The notes beneath the pieces were generated by a model, which was given only the letters and a program-made list of their open reading frames with translations, did no database searches and was not told where the DNA came from. A stretch of DNA of 35,845 nucleotides from the NCBI GenBank assembly GCA_024653795.1, contig JANLHY010000767.1, positions 1 through 35,845 on the forward strand, given 5' to 3'. A program made the translations under genes and the position numbers. Positions 7,952 through 16,998 of this stretch are shown here, piece by piece (the first letter of the stretch is position 1; each line of letters begins with the position of its first letter). This DNA is from Candidatus Brocadiaceae bacterium. GTDB lineage: Bacteria; Planctomycetota; Brocadiia; Brocadiales; Brocadiaceae.

Positions 7952-9094
7952 TTGATCTCCAAAGATATTATTAGTCCGCTCAGAGTAGAAGACTATGAGG
8001 CTGCTGCTGTTTTCCTTGAAAGGATTACCAATGAAGTGTTTAAGAAAGAGTTCTGGCTGGATCGTTTTGAGTACTGGTGGAATAGGAATCCTGCAATGAG
8101 TAAAGGAATTGACAGAGGATGGATTTTGCGCTGCAAAGATGGTGGAGTAGTGGGATTTGTGGGGAACATCCCTATTAGATATTATATAAAGGGACAGGAG
8201 AGAACTGCCTGTTGTATAACAAGTTGGTATGTTGGAGAGGAATACAGCAAAAGAAGCCTAGAGCTATTGATTCCTTTTATTAAGCAGAAGGTTCCCGCAT
8301 TATTATTGGATACTACTCCCATCGAAAAAGTCGTAAAGATACTGCTCCAACTCGGTTTTAGAAGTCTTGAAAAGAAATGGTTAAAGAGAGACGTTTTTTA
8401 TCCAACTGATATGGCTGAATTCTGGAACTTTCTTGCTGGGCGGTTTGGATCAAATAGAGTTATAACAGTTTTCTTTAAGTTAGCAGGACTGTTTGTAATT
8501 CCAGCGGTGAAGTTTTATCAGATAGTCTGCAAGTTTAGATTGCCTGCCATAAATAAAAAATACACATTTAGTGAAATCAAAAGATTTGATAAGTCATATG
8601 CATTATTGTGGGATAAACTGAAAGAAAAATATGACGTGCTTGCTGTGAGAAACGAGACGACGCTTAACTGGTTTTTTTTTGGATCAAACGATATTTCTTC
8701 CAGCAGGAAGGTAATAGAGTTTAGATGCGATGATGCATTGATAGGATATGTTGCTGTCAAGGAAATAAAACATAACTTGCATAATAGAATTTATTATTAT
8801 TTTGAAGTAGTAGATATGGTTATTCTCAACGGGGATGCTTTAGGCTACAATATTGCGATAGAGGGGCTTTTGTGGTTTGCAAAGAAAAACAAGAATAAAA
8901 TTATGCTTATTAAGCTGAATCCTTTTGATGAAAACATTGAAAATTTTTTATTTAAATTTGGATTTTTTTTGAGATTCGGAAAGTCAAGATTTTTATACAA
9001 GCATACAACAGAACATGAGTCTGCTATAGCAGACTATGCTTCTGACAGCTTTTATGCCACGCCGTTAGATGGGGATAGATGTTTTTTCCCGTAA
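7952..9094 (+). CDS. Large GNAT-fold protein, putative acyl- or acetyltransferase
   Basis: This 380-residue protein uses a TTG start preceded by AAGAGG. The N-terminal half looks like a degenerate GNAT domain (GFVGNIPIRYYIKG, then a region ending LLQLGFRS), and the C-terminal half contains a second GNAT-like portion ending in FKFGFFLRFG. I see no textbook R/QxxGxG/A loop, so the acyl-donor mode is uncertain. It follows the carrier, synthase and reductase genes and overlaps the next gene by 16 bp. Transfer of the ACP-made acyl group to an amino sugar is a reasonable inference. Confidence 0.6.
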   Translation: MISKDIISPLRVEDYEAAAVFLERITNEVFKKEFWLDRFEYWWNRNPAMSKGIDRGWILRCKDGGVVGFVGNIPIRYYIKGQERTACCITSWYVGEEYSKRSLELLIPFIKQKVPALLLDTTPIEKVVKILLQLGFRSLEKKWLKRDVFYPTDMAEFWNFLAGRFGSNRVITVFFKLAGLFVIPAVKFYQIVCKFRLPAINKKYTFSEIKRFDKSYALLWDKLKEKYDVLAVRNETTLNWFFFGSNDISSSRKVIEFRCDDALIGYVAVKEIKHNLHNRIYYYFEVVDMVILNGDALGYNIAIEGLLWFAKKNKNKIMLIKLNPFDENIENFLFKFGFFLRFGKSRFLYKHTTEHESAIADYASDSFYATPLDGDRCFFP

Positions 9095-10113
9095 AGATAA
9101 AAGCATATGTTAAAGAAAGGTTTGGACTCCCAGCAAGGAAGTTTTTAAAATTGTTCCTTAGCAATTCCGTAGGCTTGTTGTTTAGAATTGTTAATAATCT
9201 GTTTTTAGCGAAGACCCTGACAGTTTTTGTATACCATGATGTTTCAGATAATCCAAGTGAGTGTAGCCGTACCTATAATCTCAATGTTCCTCTTGAAGTT
9301 TTTAATTATCAGATTAATTTTATCAGGAAAAATTTTAATGTCATAAGTCCTGCTGATTTATTAGAAAGCAGAATTCCCTCAAAGGCTGCATTAATTACCT
9401 TTGATGATGGCTTCCAAAGTTATTTTAAAAATGCCCTGCCAATACTTGAAAAGCATAATGTCCCCTCAATAATATTTTTAAATATGGGACATATTAGAGG
9501 GACTGTTTTCTGGCCCGGACTTATAATTTATCTCTGTGAAAAAAGGAAGGATTTTAGAGAATATGTTAAAAATGCTATTCCTGTAAAGGATAATAAAATG
9601 AAACCGCTATTTCTCTATTGTAGTAGGAATCTTGTAGATTCGTATATTGAAAGGACAGGAGAGAGCTTTGAAGGAAATGTCGCGGAGTTCGTAGGAGAGA
9701 TCGCTACCGAAGAAGATTTGATCGGGGCCGCTGAAAATCCCATGGTCTTTTATGGGAATCATCTTTTAAATCATGATATCCCTGCATTAATGTCTGATGA
9801 GGAACTATTGAAATCTTATCTTCAAAACGCTGATTTTTTAAAAAGATATTTAAATTATAGAGATATGTTTTCTTTTCCGTTTGGACAGCCGGGAACTTGT
9901 TATAATGAGCCGCAGGTAAGACTGATTTTAGAAAGCGGAGCTAAAAAGGTTTTTAGTTCTACAGGGAGAATAAACCGGAATATATCATCATTATGTTTGG
10001 ATCGAATTGCTTTGACATCTTTTAATGAATCCCCTGCTAAAATATGGTTTCAAGTCTTCCGGAAATCATTCAGGAAGAGGCTTGGAATACTGAGCAAGGA
10101 ATTTAATGGGTAA
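9079..10113 (+). CDS. Polysaccharide deacetylase (NodB domain, CE4)
   Basis: This 344-residue protein has the CE4 motifs. Motif 1 is T-F-D109-D110-G, with the catalytic base and a metal ligand. Motif 2 is H228-LLN-H232, supplying the two metal histidines. Motif 3 is FSFPFG. An N-terminal hydrophobic patch with basic residues (residues 1-50) could associate with the membrane, but no clear signal peptide is seen. Such enzymes remove N-acetyl groups from glycans or lipid-linked sugars. It overlaps the GNAT-fold gene by 16 bp and the aldolase by 8 bp, hinting that deacetylation and re-acylation are coordinated. Confidence 0.85.
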   Translation: MFFPVKIKAYVKERFGLPARKFLKLFLSNSVGLLFRIVNNLFLAKTLTVFVYHDVSDNPSECSRTYNLNVPLEVFNYQINFIRKNFNVISPADLLESRIPSKAALITFDDGFQSYFKNALPILEKHNVPSIIFLNMGHIRGTVFWPGLIIYLCEKRKDFREYVKNAIPVKDNKMKPLFLYCSRNLVDSYIERTGESFEGNVAEFVGEIATEEDLIGAAENPMVFYGNHLLNHDIPALMSDEELLKSYLQNADFLKRYLNYRDMFSFPFGQPGTCYNEPQVRLILESGAKKVFSSTGRINRNISSLCLDRIALTSFNESPAKIWFQVFRKSFRKRLGILSKEFNG

Positions 10114-10870
10114 ACTGAAGGACAAATTAAGAAAAAAACAATTAAGTGTCGGTTCTTGGATGAGCCTTGGTCATCCTGCAATTGCCGAAATCATGGCAAA
10201 AGCTGGATTTGACTGGTTGGTTATTGATATGGAACATTCTGCTATTAGTGACGATCAATGTCAGGAACTTATAAGGGTTGTTGACCTTTGTGGAATATCT
10301 CCCATTGTTCGTGTTGGTGCAAACGACTCACTTTTAATCAAAAGGGCTATGGATGCAGGATCACATGGAGTCATAGTGCCAATGGTAAATAGTCGGGAAG
10401 ACGCTGAAAAAGTTGTTTCTGCAGTAAAATATCCTCCGTATGGAACGCGCGGTGTTGGTCTGTCACGCGCACAAGGCTACGGAACGTCGTTTAATGAATA
10501 TAAGAAATGGGTTGAAGAAGAAAGCGTCATAATAGTTCAAATCGAGCACATTCATGCTATAGAAAATCTTAAACAAATTTTAACTGTACAAGGGATTGAT
10601 GCATTTATTATAGGGCCTTATGATCTTTCAGGTTCTTTAGGTATTCCTGGGAATTTTGAAGATAAAAAAATGCTAAATGCGCTTGAAGAAGTAAAACGAG
10701 TGATCTCTGAAACCAATATCTCCGCAGGGTACCATGTTGTTCCTCCACAGCCAGAACTAGTTCAAGAGAAAATAAAAGAGGGTTATACTTTTATTGCTTA
10801 TAGTGTGGATTTTCTCTTTTTAGGAGAAAGTTGTCGTAACGGGCTTATGGAAATACAAGGTTTAAAATAA
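10106..10870 (+). CDS. HpcH/HpaI-family class II aldolase
   Basis: This 254-residue TIM-barrel enzyme joins or splits pyruvate and an aldehyde to give a 4-hydroxy-2-keto-3-deoxy acid. All key positions of E. coli HpaI are matched: H44 (base), R69 (pyruvate), and E147 and D173 (metal ligands, in VQIEH and GPYDLS). Members are usually catabolic, for example 2-keto-3-deoxyglucarate aldolase, so presence in a glycan operon is unusual. Together with the KdsB-like gene at 16999 it suggests aldolase-based synthesis of a 3-deoxy-ulosonic acid. It overlaps the deacetylase gene by 8 bp. Confidence 0.88.
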   Translation: MGKLKDKLRKKQLSVGSWMSLGHPAIAEIMAKAGFDWLVIDMEHSAISDDQCQELIRVVDLCGISPIVRVGANDSLLIKRAMDAGSHGVIVPMVNSREDAEKVVSAVKYPPYGTRGVGLSRAQGYGTSFNEYKKWVEEESVIIVQIEHIHAIENLKQILTVQGIDAFIIGPYDLSGSLGIPGNFEDKKMLNALEEVKRVISETNISAGYHVVPPQPELVQEKIKEGYTFIAYSVDFLFLGESCRNGLMEIQGLK

Positions 10871-10942
10871 GTTCATACAAATAAAGTATAGAGCTATTTA
10901 GACTCTTATTTTATTATTTTTCATATTAAAACAAGAGTAAAG

Positions 10943-11983
10943 ATGAATAAAAAATTAAAAGTTGCTATTGCAGGACATGGAAAGATGGGCAAAATCAGAG
11001 CGGCATGTATAGAGGTGCATCCTGATTTGGAGCTTGTCGCTATTTGTGAAACCAACCCCCAAGATAATTCGTTCAGCATTCCAGTATGCCAGGATTATAA
11101 AATGCTTATGGAATATAGTCCAGATATTGTTTTTGCATGTACCCCTAATAAATACCTGCCAGAAATCGTTTCCTATTTTTTAAGCAATCAGGTGAATATT
11201 TTTTGTGAAAAGCCTCCTGGAAGAAGCAGGAAAGATGTTGAAATGATGCTTATGGCCGAAAAAAACAATCCTGCCGTTAAATTAAAGTTTGGTTTCAATC
11301 ATAGATATCATCAGGCAGTTCTTGATGCTAAATCTATAATTGACCAGGGACGCCTAGGCAAAATCCTCTGGTTAAGAGGGATTTATGGCAAGGCAGGAGG
11401 GAATCATTTTGAAGATGGCTGGAGAAATAAGAGAGAATTTTCTGGAGGGGGGGTATTAATAGACCAGGGAATTCATATGGTAGATTTATTCAGACTTTTT
11501 TGTGGTGAATTCGATGAGATAAAGTCTTTTGTTAATCAATCATACTGGCAAATGGAAGTGGAAGATAATGTTTTTGCTCTTCTTAGAAATAAACAAGGAC
11601 AGACTGCCATGCTGCATTCCTCTGCTACTCAATGGAAGCATAAGTTTTTACTGGATATATACCTGGAAAAAGGCTATATCACTATAACTGGGATATTATC
11701 TTCTTCCAGAACCTATGGTACGGAAACTTTGAAAATCGCAAGATGTGTTTATGATGAAGAAGGGTATCCTTTGCCAAATCCGGATGAGACAATAACTTAT
11801 TATGAAGATGACCACTCCTGGAAAATGGAAATTGACGAATTTGTTAACAGTATTACCAGGAATGTGCCTGTCCAAGTCGGCACCTGTTTGGAGGCATATA
11901 AAACAATGCTACTTATTGAAGAAATATACGCTGCAGATAAACAGGTAAATTTCACTAAAAGTTTTATTTTAAAGGAAAATTAA
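10943..11983 (+). CDS. Gfo/Idh/MocA-family oxidoreductase
   Basis: This 346-residue NAD(P)-dependent sugar oxidoreductase starts with the Rossmann loop G11-H-G-K-M-G16. It carries the family E-K-P-P-G segment and a substrate-domain motif G-G-G-V-L-I-D-Q-G-I-H. Members oxidise or reduce a hydroxyl on sugars or sugar nucleotides, often preparing a keto group for transamination. The aminotransferase at 14125 could use such a product. A run of seven G at 11447-11453 lies in the GGGV codons. The 72-bp gap before it contains no clear promoter or terminator. Confidence 0.87.
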   Translation: MNKKLKVAIAGHGKMGKIRAACIEVHPDLELVAICETNPQDNSFSIPVCQDYKMLMEYSPDIVFACTPNKYLPEIVSYFLSNQVNIFCEKPPGRSRKDVEMMLMAEKNNPAVKLKFGFNHRYHQAVLDAKSIIDQGRLGKILWLRGIYGKAGGNHFEDGWRNKREFSGGGVLIDQGIHMVDLFRLFCGEFDEIKSFVNQSYWQMEVEDNVFALLRNKQGQTAMLHSSATQWKHKFLLDIYLEKGYITITGILSSSRTYGTETLKIARCVYDEEGYPLPNPDETITYYEDDHSWKMEIDEFVNSITRNVPVQVGTCLEAYKTMLLIEEIYAADKQVNFTKSFILKEN

Positions 11984-11988
11984 TATCC

Positions 11989-12993
11989 ATGAGAAAAGTT
12001 GTTTTATTAAATGATTTAGTTACATCAGATATCACCTACGGCTATTTATATGAAGAATATAAAAGGCTCTTGGAAATTGATATTACGACTCACTTCATGG
12101 AGTCATCTTCTCTTGTAGATGTCGCCTGTCCCGGCTGCGGAAAGAAGGCAAATCAGGATATTTATAAAAAAATGAAAATGAACTTTAAGTTATGTTCTAA
12201 ATGTGGAACCTATTATGTCAGCCCAAGACCCGATCCGCAGTCATTGGAGAAATTTTATAGGCTTTCAAACGCATGTATATTTTGGCGCAAAGAAAGTCTC
12301 AATTTGCCCGAATCAAAATTAAACAATCTGTTTAGCCCGAGGATAAATTGGATATTAGAGCTTTCAGATGAATTTCTCCACGGTACATCACTTTTAATGG
12401 ACTTCGAGACAAAATACCCTTTTTTCATAAAACAGGTTCATAAACAAAAAATATTTAACTCTGTTATAACCTTCAAGCCTAAAGTATATGAGCAGAGTGC
12501 ACTATTACCAGATGGGATGTTAACAGAATACAATATTGAAAACTATTATGGTAGGACAAACGTAATAACAGCTTTTGAAAGTCTCGAAAGGATGTTTGAT
12601 CCTGGAGAGCTATTTTCGATTGCAAACAAGTGTTGTCCGCCTGGCGGCTTATTACTGATTACAACCGCGAGCGGTAGCGGATTTGAATACCAAGTTCTGG
12701 GTGAAAAGGCCCCCAATATTAATCCTATAAATCGAATGAATCTCTTATCCTTAGAAGTCCTGTCAGAGCGTGTTGAATCTGCTGGATTTGAAATTATTGA
12801 ATTGAGTACCCCCGGCAGACTGGATGTTGAAAGTGTCCGAAATGTGGTCAAAGAATCGGATGATGTGCAGATACATCCTTTCTGGAAGTATCTATTTAAA
12901 TATCGTACCGAAGAAACATGGCAAAGCTTGCAGGATTTTCTTCAGGTAAATCGGTTGAGTTCTCATATAAGGATTGCCGCACTAAAAAAATAG
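11989..12993 (+). CDS. Zinc-ribbon protein with degenerate methyltransferase-like domain
   Basis: This 334-residue protein has an N-terminal zinc ribbon of two CxxC pairs, C47/C50 and C69/C72. The family phrase TYYVSPRPDP follows, as in many class I SAM methyltransferases of polysaccharide loci. The later part keeps the expected fold (AFESLERMFDPGELF, then CCPPGGLLLITT). However, the glycine-rich SAM loop expected after residue 120 reads LLMDFETKYPFF, without the DxGxG pattern. It may no longer bind SAM and could act as a partner or scaffold, or bind another ligand. I see no frameshift. Confidence 0.65.
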   Translation: MRKVVLLNDLVTSDITYGYLYEEYKRLLEIDITTHFMESSSLVDVACPGCGKKANQDIYKKMKMNFKLCSKCGTYYVSPRPDPQSLEKFYRLSNACIFWRKESLNLPESKLNNLFSPRINWILELSDEFLHGTSLLMDFETKYPFFIKQVHKQKIFNSVITFKPKVYEQSALLPDGMLTEYNIENYYGRTNVITAFESLERMFDPGELFSIANKCCPPGGLLLITTASGSGFEYQVLGEKAPNINPINRMNLLSLEVLSERVESAGFEIIELSTPGRLDVESVRNVVKESDDVQIHPFWKYLFKYRTEETWQSLQDFLQVNRLSSHIRIAALKK

Positions 12994-13131
12994 CCTTAAT
13001 TCTATCAAAATGTTAACGAGGCGGCACCTCAGGCCGATAAAATGAATATTTCAAACTTGACTCATTTGTAAAGATAAATTGCGTATAAAGTATTTAATGT
13101 GTTTGCGATTGTGCTTGAAAGCCCAAGGTTT

Positions 13132-13139
13132 AAGGAGGA
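13132..13139 (+). promoter_or_regulatory. Strong ribosome binding site deciding the SPASM protein start
   Basis: AAGGAGGA ends 4 bases before the ATG at 13144. It supports that start over a GTG-type start 45 bp upstream at 13099, which lacks a comparable site. The 12994-13131 gap before it shows no clear terminator or well-spaced promoter. Confidence 0.7.
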
Positions 13140-13143
13140 GATA

Positions 13144-14100
13144 ATGATCGAAACTATAAATAAAAGAAAGAAATTAGCAGTTATGGCAGAGTATGTAGTT
13201 AGTCCGCCCTTTCCACGGGAGATTTTTATTGATCTCACTTCTTTCTGTAATCACGCATGTGTTTTCTGTTCTAATTCAAAATTGAAAAAGAGGCACACTA
13301 TGAAACCAGATATGGTAAAGCGGGTTTTACAGGAAGCGTATGAGAATGGAACGAGAGATGCTGGATTTTATGCAACAGGTGAGTCTTTTCTTGTTAATAA
13401 ATTGCATGAATATGTGGCTGAAGCCAAAAAAATCGGTTATGAATATCTTTTTATAACTACCAATGGAGCGCTTGCTACACCAGAACGGGCTAAACCTGTT
13501 TTGGATGCAGGGTTAAGCAGCATCAAATTCTCAATTAGTGCAGGCACACGAGAGAGCTATAAAAGAATCCATGGCAAAGACGATTTTGACAAGGTACTGC
13601 GAAATTTAAAATGGATTTCTGAATATCGGAAACAATCTGGTTTGGATTATCGGATTTATGTGACAATGGTATATACTGATTCAACGGAACAAGAGATTGA
13701 TTTAATTAGAGAAGTAGTACAACCTTATATTGATGAATGGGACCCTCACTTACTTACCAACCAATGTGGAAACAAATTCGATAATAATGAACTTGGGAAA
13801 ATCGAAGAATTAAATATCAGAGGACGAAGCAAGTCAAACATTTGTTTCCAACCATTTAAGGGTTTCACTGTTACCCCTGAGGGTTATGTTAGTGCCTGTG
13901 TTCTTGACTATCAAAAATATTTGATAGTCGGTGATTTAAACAAGACAACCTTAAAAGAAATTTGGACAAATAAAATTTATACTGTCTTTAGGGAACGACA
14001 CATAGAAAACAATATAAAAGGATTAATTTGCTATAACTGTATTAATAATACTGATGAAAATATAATACCGCTAATGCCTGAATATGCTGAGGCATTCTAA
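13144..14100 (+). CDS. Radical SAM/SPASM-domain protein
   Basis: This 318-residue radical SAM enzyme holds its SAM-cleaving 4Fe-4S cluster at C35-x3-C39-x2-C42. A C-terminal SPASM-like region follows, with CFQPFKGFTVTPEGYVSAC, a later GDLNKTTLKEIW and a final CYNC, which would hold auxiliary iron-sulfur ligands. Such proteins dehydrogenate or rearrange peptides, sugars or alcohols; in glycan loci they are suspected of oxidising a sugar hydroxyl. It sits 24 bp before an aminotransferase, so forming a keto substrate for amination is plausible. The substrate is unknown. Confidence 0.85.
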   Translation: MIETINKRKKLAVMAEYVVSPPFPREIFIDLTSFCNHACVFCSNSKLKKRHTMKPDMVKRVLQEAYENGTRDAGFYATGESFLVNKLHEYVAEAKKIGYEYLFITTNGALATPERAKPVLDAGLSSIKFSISAGTRESYKRIHGKDDFDKVLRNLKWISEYRKQSGLDYRIYVTMVYTDSTEQEIDLIREVVQPYIDEWDPHLLTNQCGNKFDNNELGKIEELNIRGRSKSNICFQPFKGFTVTPEGYVSACVLDYQKYLIVGDLNKTTLKEIWTNKIYTVFRERHIENNIKGLICYNCINNTDENIIPLMPEYAEAF

Positions 14101-14124
14101 AGTTAAAAACCACATTATGGAGAG

Positions 14125-15213
14125 ATGGAGATGAAAAAACATTTTAAGGGCCATATTAATAATTTAGTTCGATACCAAACTTCTTTAGGACGCGATTTAG
14201 ACAATGGATTGCGCTTAGACCGAAATGAGAAGATATCAGACTTTCCGCCTGAGGTAATCGCTGACATTTTCAACAAATTTAAGCCATATTCTTTAAGCGC
14301 TTCTCCTGAGACCGAGGCACTTTATCAAAAGATTGCAGGAAATTTAGGCATTCCGCAGGAGAAGATTTATATTACAGGCGGGATAACTGAAGGAATCAGA
14401 ATTCTGTTTGAATTGTTAACAAATCCGGGAGAAAATGTTATAGTGCTTGATCCTACTTATCCTATGTATTCAATTTATGCAAAGATACATCAAGTAGAAT
14501 ACAGGAAGTTCTGCTTTAAAGAAAATCTAAGTCCTGATTGGAATAGCTTATATCAAGGGATAGACGATAAAACAACAATGGTGATGATTCCGAATCCTAA
14601 TCTGCCGGTTGAATGCATGTTTAGTACAGAAGACATCCGTCGTATAGCTGAGAAATGCAGAGAGCATCAAGTAGTACTTGTCATTGACGAGGCGTATTAT
14701 TATTTTGGAGCACCATCAGTCCTTGAATTAATTGACGAGTATGACAATCTGGTTGTCATGCGAACATTCTCAAAGGCGTATGGACTGGCTGGAATCAGGT
14801 TAGGATTTATGATAAGTTCTGCTGAAAATATCCAGTATCTGTCAAAAACGAGGTCATTGGCTGAGTCCAATACACTGTCTATGCGTGTTGCTGAATACTT
14901 GTTAGATCATGTGGAATTGCGAGACGAGCATATCAAAGAAGTTAAAGAAGGTGGTCAGTATATTCAGGAAGAGTTAACAAAGCTGGGACTTAGATGGTTT
15001 GGCGGAAATGTCACAAACGGTATTTTGATTTTCTTAGAAAATGAAAAAGAAGCAAAAGACCTGGCTTTGTATTTAAAGGAGAAAAAGATTTATATAAGAG
15101 GGTCATTTGATCCACCTTTCAATGTGTGTGTTCGTGTGAGCATAGGACAGAAGAAAATAATGAAACTGTTCATTGAATCATTAAAGAATTGGTTAACACA
15201 AAAAAAGAAATAA
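14125..15213 (+). CDS. PLP-dependent aminotransferase, class I/II (HisC-like)
   Basis: This 362-residue fold-type I enzyme has the PLP lysine K217 in T-F-S-K-A-Y-G-L-A-G-I-R-L-G and the upstream V-I-D-E-A-Y-Y, typical of the histidinol-phosphate aminotransferase group. The N-terminal LDRNEK is also HisC/CobC-like. Sugar aminotransferases are usually of the DegT family, so a HisC-type enzyme here may act on a smaller keto compound or an amino-acid side group of the glycan. A second ATG two codons in (14131) is an alternative start. The next gene begins 1 bp after its stop. Confidence 0.85.
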   Translation: MEMKKHFKGHINNLVRYQTSLGRDLDNGLRLDRNEKISDFPPEVIADIFNKFKPYSLSASPETEALYQKIAGNLGIPQEKIYITGGITEGIRILFELLTNPGENVIVLDPTYPMYSIYAKIHQVEYRKFCFKENLSPDWNSLYQGIDDKTTMVMIPNPNLPVECMFSTEDIRRIAEKCREHQVVLVIDEAYYYFGAPSVLELIDEYDNLVVMRTFSKAYGLAGIRLGFMISSAENIQYLSKTRSLAESNTLSMRVAEYLLDHVELRDEHIKEVKEGGQYIQEELTKLGLRWFGGNVTNGILIFLENEKEAKDLALYLKEKKIYIRGSFDPPFNVCVRVSIGQKKIMKLFIESLKNWLTQKKK

Positions 15214-15214
15214 A

Positions 15215-16402
15215 TTGATTACTATACAACCATTCAGAAGCGAGTATTTAGCTTCAATCCTTAATTTGATTGAGAGGTCTGATTCGACTAATCGTTCCAT
15301 AGATACATGGTACTGGAATAATATGACTTCGGTTGTAGCATTTGATGATAACAAGCTTATTGGTGTGCTTCCACTTGAAAAACGTTTATTTTCTCTCGGA
15401 GGTGATAGATCCCTAAATATTCTTTGGGTTAGTGCTGCTCATGTAGAACCAGAGTATAGAAGTCAAGGGGTTGGAACAGCAATGGATAACAAGATTCAAG
15501 AATATTTCTTTCCAGATTTTAAGGCAGTATTTGTCTATCGTGGGGATGAAACAAGTAAGGCATATAGGTGGTATAATAAATTAGGTTATCATGAAATCTT
15601 ATCTGTTTTGTCATTTAAGAAGGATGTAAAGAGACTTGATGCAGCGATTGACTATATATTATTGTCAAACGAAGCGGAGATTAGACGGTGGGAAGATAAG
15701 CTGTTTGACTGTTTTAAACGCTACACTTGGTCATTGGGAGGTTTCCCCCTGAGACATCGCCGGTTCTGGTCAGATAAAATTAATGCTCATTATTACAAAG
15801 AGTTTTATACCTATAGCATATTGGCAATAACCAGTCAGGATAAAATATCAGGCTATGCATTTCTTGGCAAAACAGTTATGAAGGACGGAATTCCAAGAGT
15901 TGATATCCTTGAGTTTGTAGCACCTGATGAATCTGTTACTGGCATTAGAGATTGTCTTTATAATGCAATTATGAATTTTGTCTGTCAGCATGGATTAAAC
16001 GAGGTGCGCATTCAACTTTCTACTCAGGATCCACATTTACAATGGATAAAGTCATTGGGTTTTGTTAATCGCTGGAGATTTAATATAATGGGGAGACTTA
16101 TTGACCCTATCAGCTATTTTAGAGAATGTTTGTCGGAAAAAATAGATTTAGAGCGGGAATATCAGTTTATTATTCAAACACCAGCGCTTGGGGAGCATAC
16201 TATTGGTAAAGGTAAAAGCTCTATAAAATTATTTGCTCATGATAATCTGCTTAATGAAATTCTGTTGTGCCGAAGCAATATTAGCAATGCAGTTGAAGAA
16301 GGCAGGCTTGTGATTATCGATGGCGATAAAAATAATATAAAAGTCCTTGAAAGTCATTTCCCATTAAATAAGTGGCAATATTTTCATATAGATTACATAT
16401 AG
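15215..16402 (+). CDS. Large two-domain GNAT acetyltransferase
   Basis: This 395-residue protein uses a TTG start 1 bp after the aminotransferase stop, which suggests coupled translation. The N-terminal GNAT domain has a good CoA loop in VEPEYRSQGVGTAM near residue 80, followed by YRWYNKLGY. A second GNAT-like region (about 190-300) contains ISGYAFLG and a trailing WIKSLGF. The immediate neighbour makes an amine, so acylating that amine is the natural inference. It resembles the 7952 protein in size and double architecture, but its donor loop is better preserved. Confidence 0.7.
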   Translation: MITIQPFRSEYLASILNLIERSDSTNRSIDTWYWNNMTSVVAFDDNKLIGVLPLEKRLFSLGGDRSLNILWVSAAHVEPEYRSQGVGTAMDNKIQEYFFPDFKAVFVYRGDETSKAYRWYNKLGYHEILSVLSFKKDVKRLDAAIDYILLSNEAEIRRWEDKLFDCFKRYTWSLGGFPLRHRRFWSDKINAHYYKEFYTYSILAITSQDKISGYAFLGKTVMKDGIPRVDILEFVAPDESVTGIRDCLYNAIMNFVCQHGLNEVRIQLSTQDPHLQWIKSLGFVNRWRFNIMGRLIDPISYFRECLSEKIDLEREYQFIIQTPALGEHTIGKGKSSIKLFAHDNLLNEILLCRSNISNAVEEGRLVIIDGDKNNIKVLESHFPLNKWQYFHIDYI

Positions 16403-16450
16403 TAAAAAGGTAGTTAATATCCGGCCTTGGACAAAATAAGGACTGTATAA

Positions 16451-16897
16451 ATGATTATTGACCAACTTAAGAATGCATCATTGTATTTTGATATAAGCAA
16501 GAACATTGGAGCTGCCCTCTGCTATCTTCGTGATACAGATCTGTTAAATATTAAACTGGGAAGATATGAGATTGATGGCTCAAATATCTATGCTATGATG
16601 CAGAAATATGAGACAAAGTCAAAAGAAAACGGGATTTGGGAGGCACATCGGCATTATATAGATGTCCAATATATCATTAAAGGTACTGAGCTTATCGGAT
16701 ATGCAAACATAGAGTATTTGAAAGCTGGCGAGTATGATGATGTTAAAGACATGCTTCCGCTTTATGGAGACGGAGTTTATTTTGAGGTCAATGCAGGAAC
16801 TTTTGTAATACTTATGCCTCAAGATGCCCATATGCCTGGTATTGCAGTGTCCACCACACAATCTGTCGAGAAAATCGTCTTAAAAGTTAGAGTTTAA
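16451..16897 (+). CDS. YhcH/YjgK/YiaL (NanQ-like) cupin-type protein
   Basis: This 148-residue beta-sandwich protein has the family motifs. EAHRHYIDVQYIIKG gives two candidate metal histidines, PQDAHMPGIA gives a third, and VEKIVLKV closes the fold. E. coli NanQ/YhcH of this family is known as an N-acetylneuraminate anomerase. An anomerase for an ulosonic acid fits the aldolase and the cytidylyltransferase that follows, since CMP-sugar synthetases discriminate between anomers. AAGGA at 16437-16441 is its likely ribosome site. The family assignment is firm and the substrate is inferred. Confidence 0.88.
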   Translation: MIIDQLKNASLYFDISKNIGAALCYLRDTDLLNIKLGRYEIDGSNIYAMMQKYETKSKENGIWEAHRHYIDVQYIIKGTELIGYANIEYLKAGEYDDVKDMLPLYGDGVYFEVNAGTFVILMPQDAHMPGIAVSTTQSVEKIVLKVRV

Positions 16898-16998
16898 TAT
16901 AGAACAAAATACTCCGGATCTTTTGCACAAATTGTTGCCGGAAGAATAATGTGACAGTTAATTAAGGGTTAAAATTAAATTTTCAAAAGAGTATCATT

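Noticed and set aside
13054..13092. Promoter with TTGACT and TATAAA-like boxes before the SPASM gene
   Set aside because: The spacing between the boxes is about 21 bp, too long for a standard sigma-70 promoter.
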